From assembly GCA_027490305.1 (NCBI GenBank), contig JAIXYI010000017.1:1-33336 (forward strand): a stretch of DNA of 33,336 nucleotides, in the 5' to 3' direction. Within the stretch, counting starts at the first letter, position 1, and each line of letters starts with the position of its first letter. The notes beneath the pieces are model-generated. The model searched no databases and was not told the origin of the DNA. It saw only the letters and a list, made by a program, of their open reading frames with translations. The translations under genes and the position numbers were made by a program. Positions 31,022 through 33,336 of the stretch are shown here, in pieces. The stretch is from Flavobacteriaceae bacterium (lineage in GTDB: Bacteria; Bacteroidota; Bacteroidia; Flavobacteriales; Flavobacteriaceae).

Positions 31022-32626
31022 ATGGTTAGAAATATTTTTCTTAAAATCGTGTTTCTTTTCATTTTTTCAACAACCCATTTTGTTGCTCAAAACAACGCTG
31101 TCGATTTAAAAACAATTTGGGAAAACTCAAAAAATCCGGATTCTACCCGATTCAGTGCTATAAATGAGTTTTATAAAAAAAATACGTCTTCTCAACCCGA
31201 TTATGTCCTTAAACTAACTGATTTTCATATAGAATTAGCTCGAAAAAAGAACAATAAAAACGAATTGATAAGTGCTTTGAGTGAAAAAAGCTATGCCTTT
31301 TATGTTAAAGATAATATCAAAAAATCAGAGCAAAGCATTAGAGAAGCTATCAAAATTCAAATCACGTTAGATGATGAAGTTGCTTTAGCTCGTTTGTATA
31401 CAAACTTAGCTTCTATTTGTAGGGCACAAAGTAAGTTAGTAGAAACTATAAGATATTATAATTACGCTTTAAAGATTTTCGAAAGTGCTAAAGAAGAAAA
31501 ATTAGAAGCTGCTGTTTTAGGTAATATAGGCTTGGTTTATTTTGATTTAAAAAACCATGAAATAGCATTAGACTATTTTGAAAAATCTTTAAAAATATAT
31601 ACAAAACTAAAACTGCAAGACAAAATAGGCTACATCAGTTTATACATGGGAGGCGCTGATTTTGAAAATAAAAATTACAAACAATCCATACAAAATTTAG
31701 AAAAAGCACTAAAAATATTTAAAGAAAGCAATGATCAATTTGCCAGCATCGATTGTTATTATCTATTAGCAAAGTCATTTCACGAAATACATAAAAAAGA
31801 CGAAGCATTCATTAGTATAAATAGGGGTTTAGCATTAAGTCAGAGACTTGAAAACACGACACGAATTATACAAAATAAGATTTTTTTGGCGGAACTCTAT
31901 CTGGAATCAGATATCAAAAAAGCTACTCAATTAGGAGAAGAAGTAATTCCTATAATTGACGAAAGTATAGATAAAAAAACGAAAGCGAGCCTTTACAATT
32001 TGTTATATAACTGCTACAAAAAATCAAATAAGATTGAGCTCTCACATAAGATGTATGATAAGTATGTTGTTTATAATGACAGCGTATTAAGAGACCAAAG
32101 CAATTTGGAGCTAATGAAAGAAGCTGTTAATCAAGAGTTCAAAATTAAACTTTTAAAGAACAAGCAGTCATTCGAACAATCAGAGAAAGACTTAAAAAGA
32201 AATCAATTCATAAAGTTACTCGTCATACTTGTAATAAGTCTGGTCATTATTTCTGTACTTCTTTTTTACTTCAGAAAAAAAAGCGTCCAAAATCAAAAAT
32301 TAAGAATAGCATTATTAGAAGAAATAAAGCAACTTAAAAATAATGACACAACTAGTTTACTTGTCAATTCTAATGAGTTTGAACTGCAAAGAGAAAAAAT
32401 AGAGCTTTCAATTAATAAAAAATTAAACGACACCGATTGGAACGTACTTAACATTTTGCTCAAAGAACCCGATATCTCCAACAAAGAGATTGCCGAAAAA
32501 GCATTTATGAGTGTGGATGGAATTGGTTCCTCACTACGACGAATGTATCTTTATTTTGACATTAAAGAATCCAAATACAAAAAGATCTCTTTAATAACAG
32601 AGGCTATTAAAGCATCAGGCAAATAA
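31022..32626 (+). CDS. TPR membrane regulator with C-terminal LuxR-like HTH
   Basis: A 534-residue protein. The N-terminal signal sequence (MVRNIFLKIVFLFIFSTTHF) is followed by a periplasmic part with several tetratricopeptide repeats (about 100-300, for example LEAAVLGNIGLVYFDLKNHE and QSIQNLEKALKIFKESNDQF). One membrane helix lies at about 396-417 (FIKLLVILVISLVIISVLLF), then a short coiled coil, then a cytoplasmic helix-turn-helix (TDWNVLNILLKEPDISNKEI, VDGIGSSLRRMYLYFDI). This one-component design, sensing outside and binding DNA inside, is common in Bacteroidota. It has no kinase or receiver domain. The gene is strongly AT-rich with Lys/Asn/Ile-heavy codon use, unlike everything to its left. 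It may control the secreted protein gene 100 bp downstream; this is inference. Confidence 0.88.
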   Translation: MVRNIFLKIVFLFIFSTTHFVAQNNAVDLKTIWENSKNPDSTRFSAINEFYKKNTSSQPDYVLKLTDFHIELARKKNNKNELISALSEKSYAFYVKDNIKKSEQSIREAIKIQITLDDEVALARLYTNLASICRAQSKLVETIRYYNYALKIFESAKEEKLEAAVLGNIGLVYFDLKNHEIALDYFEKSLKIYTKLKLQDKIGYISLYMGGADFENKNYKQSIQNLEKALKIFKESNDQFASIDCYYLLAKSFHEIHKKDEAFISINRGLALSQRLENTTRIIQNKIFLAELYLESDIKKATQLGEEVIPIIDESIDKKTKASLYNLLYNCYKKSNKIELSHKMYDKYVVYNDSVLRDQSNLELMKEAVNQEFKIKLLKNKQSFEQSEKDLKRNQFIKLLVILVISLVIISVLLFYFRKKSVQNQKLRIALLEEIKQLKNNDTTSLLVNSNEFELQREKIELSINKKLNDTDWNVLNILLKEPDISNKEIAEKAFMSVDGIGSSLRRMYLYFDIKESKYKKISLITEAIKASGK

Positions 32627-32714
32627 TTTTTCTTTCATAATATCCAAAACGCATTTTCACAACCAGGCGTGAAATAAAATGGAATGCACTGTAGTAATTT
32701 CGGTTGACTGAATT

Positions 32715-33336
32715 ATGATAATTATGAAAGCAACAATCCTTTTTTTAATGGTAGTAGTATTTGGGTTTTCATCAGCCCAAACTATTGAGGTATCTTTGTT
32801 TGTTCCCGCAACTCCCTTTCAAGATGCTGATGTAGGTGCAATGGCCTTTAGCGATATTGATAATGATAACGACCAAGATTTATTGATTACAGGTAAAGGT
32901 GGACCCGTTAAAACAACATTATATTTAAATGATGGTTCTGGTAATTTTAACGAAGCAACTGGAACTCCTTTTGTTAATGTTTTTGGCGGGTCTGTAGGTT
33001 TTGCTCATGTGAATAATGATGCTTTTATCGACCTTTATATAACAGGAACTACTGGAGGTGGTACAAGAACTTCTAATTTGTATATTAACAACGGTAACGG
33101 AACTTTCTCAATAACTACGAGTCCATTTCCAATTAGCAATGGTGGCAGTTTTGCTTTTGAAGATATTGACAATGATAATGATAAAGATGTTATTATTACT
33201 GGTTTAACCGGAAGTGTAAGTGGTGTTGGATTTACAAAATTATACACAAATAATGGTTCTGGTATTTTTTCCGAAGTTTTATCAACACCTTTTGATCAGT
33301 TAAGTAACAGCTCTGTTGTATTTATTGATGTAGAAA
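32715..33336 (+). CDS. Secreted FG-GAP/VCBS-like repeat protein, 5' part only
   Basis: The open frame begins at 32715 (or ATG 32724, MKATILFLMVVVFGFSSAQ, a clear signal peptide) and runs off the right edge. About 204 residues are visible. They contain repeats of the FG-GAP/VCBS type with calcium-binding Asp-rich loops: FSDIDNDNDQDLLITG, HVNNDAFIDLYITG and FEDIDNDNDKDVIITG, alternating with LYLNDGSGNFNEA, LYINNGNGTFS and LYTNNGSGIFSE. Such beta-propeller repeats occur in large secreted adhesins and type IX secretion substrates; the C-terminal secretion domain that would settle this is outside the window. The second ATG at 32724 is the better signal-peptide start. AT-rich, like its upstream regulator neighbour. 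Confidence 0.85.
   Translation, partial: MIIMKATILFLMVVVFGFSSAQTIEVSLFVPATPFQDADVGAMAFSDIDNDNDQDLLITGKGGPVKTTLYLNDGSGNFNEATGTPFVNVFGGSVGFAHVNNDAFIDLYITGTTGGGTRTSNLYINNGNGTFSITTSPFPISNGGSFAFEDIDNDNDKDVIITGLTGSVSGVGFTKLYTNNGSGIFSEVLSTPFDQLSNSSVVFIDVE

Overview
The window is chromosomal DNA of a Bacteroidota bacterium, most likely a member of the Flavobacteriaceae. Four things point there. Upstream regions carry TAnnTTTG-type -7 boxes and no sigma70 hexamers. Gene content is typical of the group: BatA/vWA membrane proteins, YifB/ComM, a DsbD with a fused thioredoxin domain, and TPR regulators with one membrane helix and a LuxR-like HTH. Secreted proteins are common. An FG-GAP-like repeat protein is cut by the right edge. 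Most of the window is moderately GC-rich; about 15.5-16.2 kb and everything after about 31.0 kb are clearly AT-richer. No rRNA, tRNA or CRISPR array was seen.

Layout. 1-420: the decayed 3' end of an IS256-family transposase with an in-frame stop, then about 16 copies of an 8-bp repeat running up to the fabG promoter. 446-3909: fabG, a vWA membrane protein and a secreted thioredoxin, closed by a terminator. 4037-11187: a tightly packed plus-strand run of a CBM48-like esterase, an M17 peptidase and an ATP-grasp enzyme (overlapping ends), then tilS and dsbD, ending in a terminator. 11221-13068: a secreted CocE-type hydrolase whose start codon is six bases after that terminator. 13077-13746: a minus-strand membrane protein plus HTH repressor, with a promoter and likely operator. 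13915-16250: comM, then a mazEF toxin-antitoxin pair, then a second damaged copy of the comM 3' end, so mazEF is bracketed by a direct repeat.

16255-19657 (minus): panB, an RluA-type pseudouridine synthase, an aldehyde dehydrogenase and a stand-alone receiver protein. 19748-22507: a small secreted NTF2-like protein, a conserved protein of unknown function on the minus strand, and an MBL-fold hydrolase that probably starts at UUG, with a small membrane-anchored protein behind it. 23072-27216 (minus): an overlapping operon of a BatA/vWA protein, a dihydroorotase homologue lacking the metal-binding HxH, a small membrane protein and a carboxylesterase. 27346-30745: a secreted lactonase-type beta-propeller, a DEAD-box helicase, a repeat-rich spacer and an HEGGH membrane protein. 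31022-33336: an AT-rich segment with a TPR/LuxR-type membrane regulator and the start of a secreted FG-GAP protein.

Most genes are ordinary housekeeping or envelope functions. The parts most worth a second look are the esterase/M17/ATP-grasp module, the repeat-bracketed mazEF insertion at the end of comM, the pseudo-dihydroorotase inside a BatA operon, and the AT-rich regulator/adhesin segment at the right edge.
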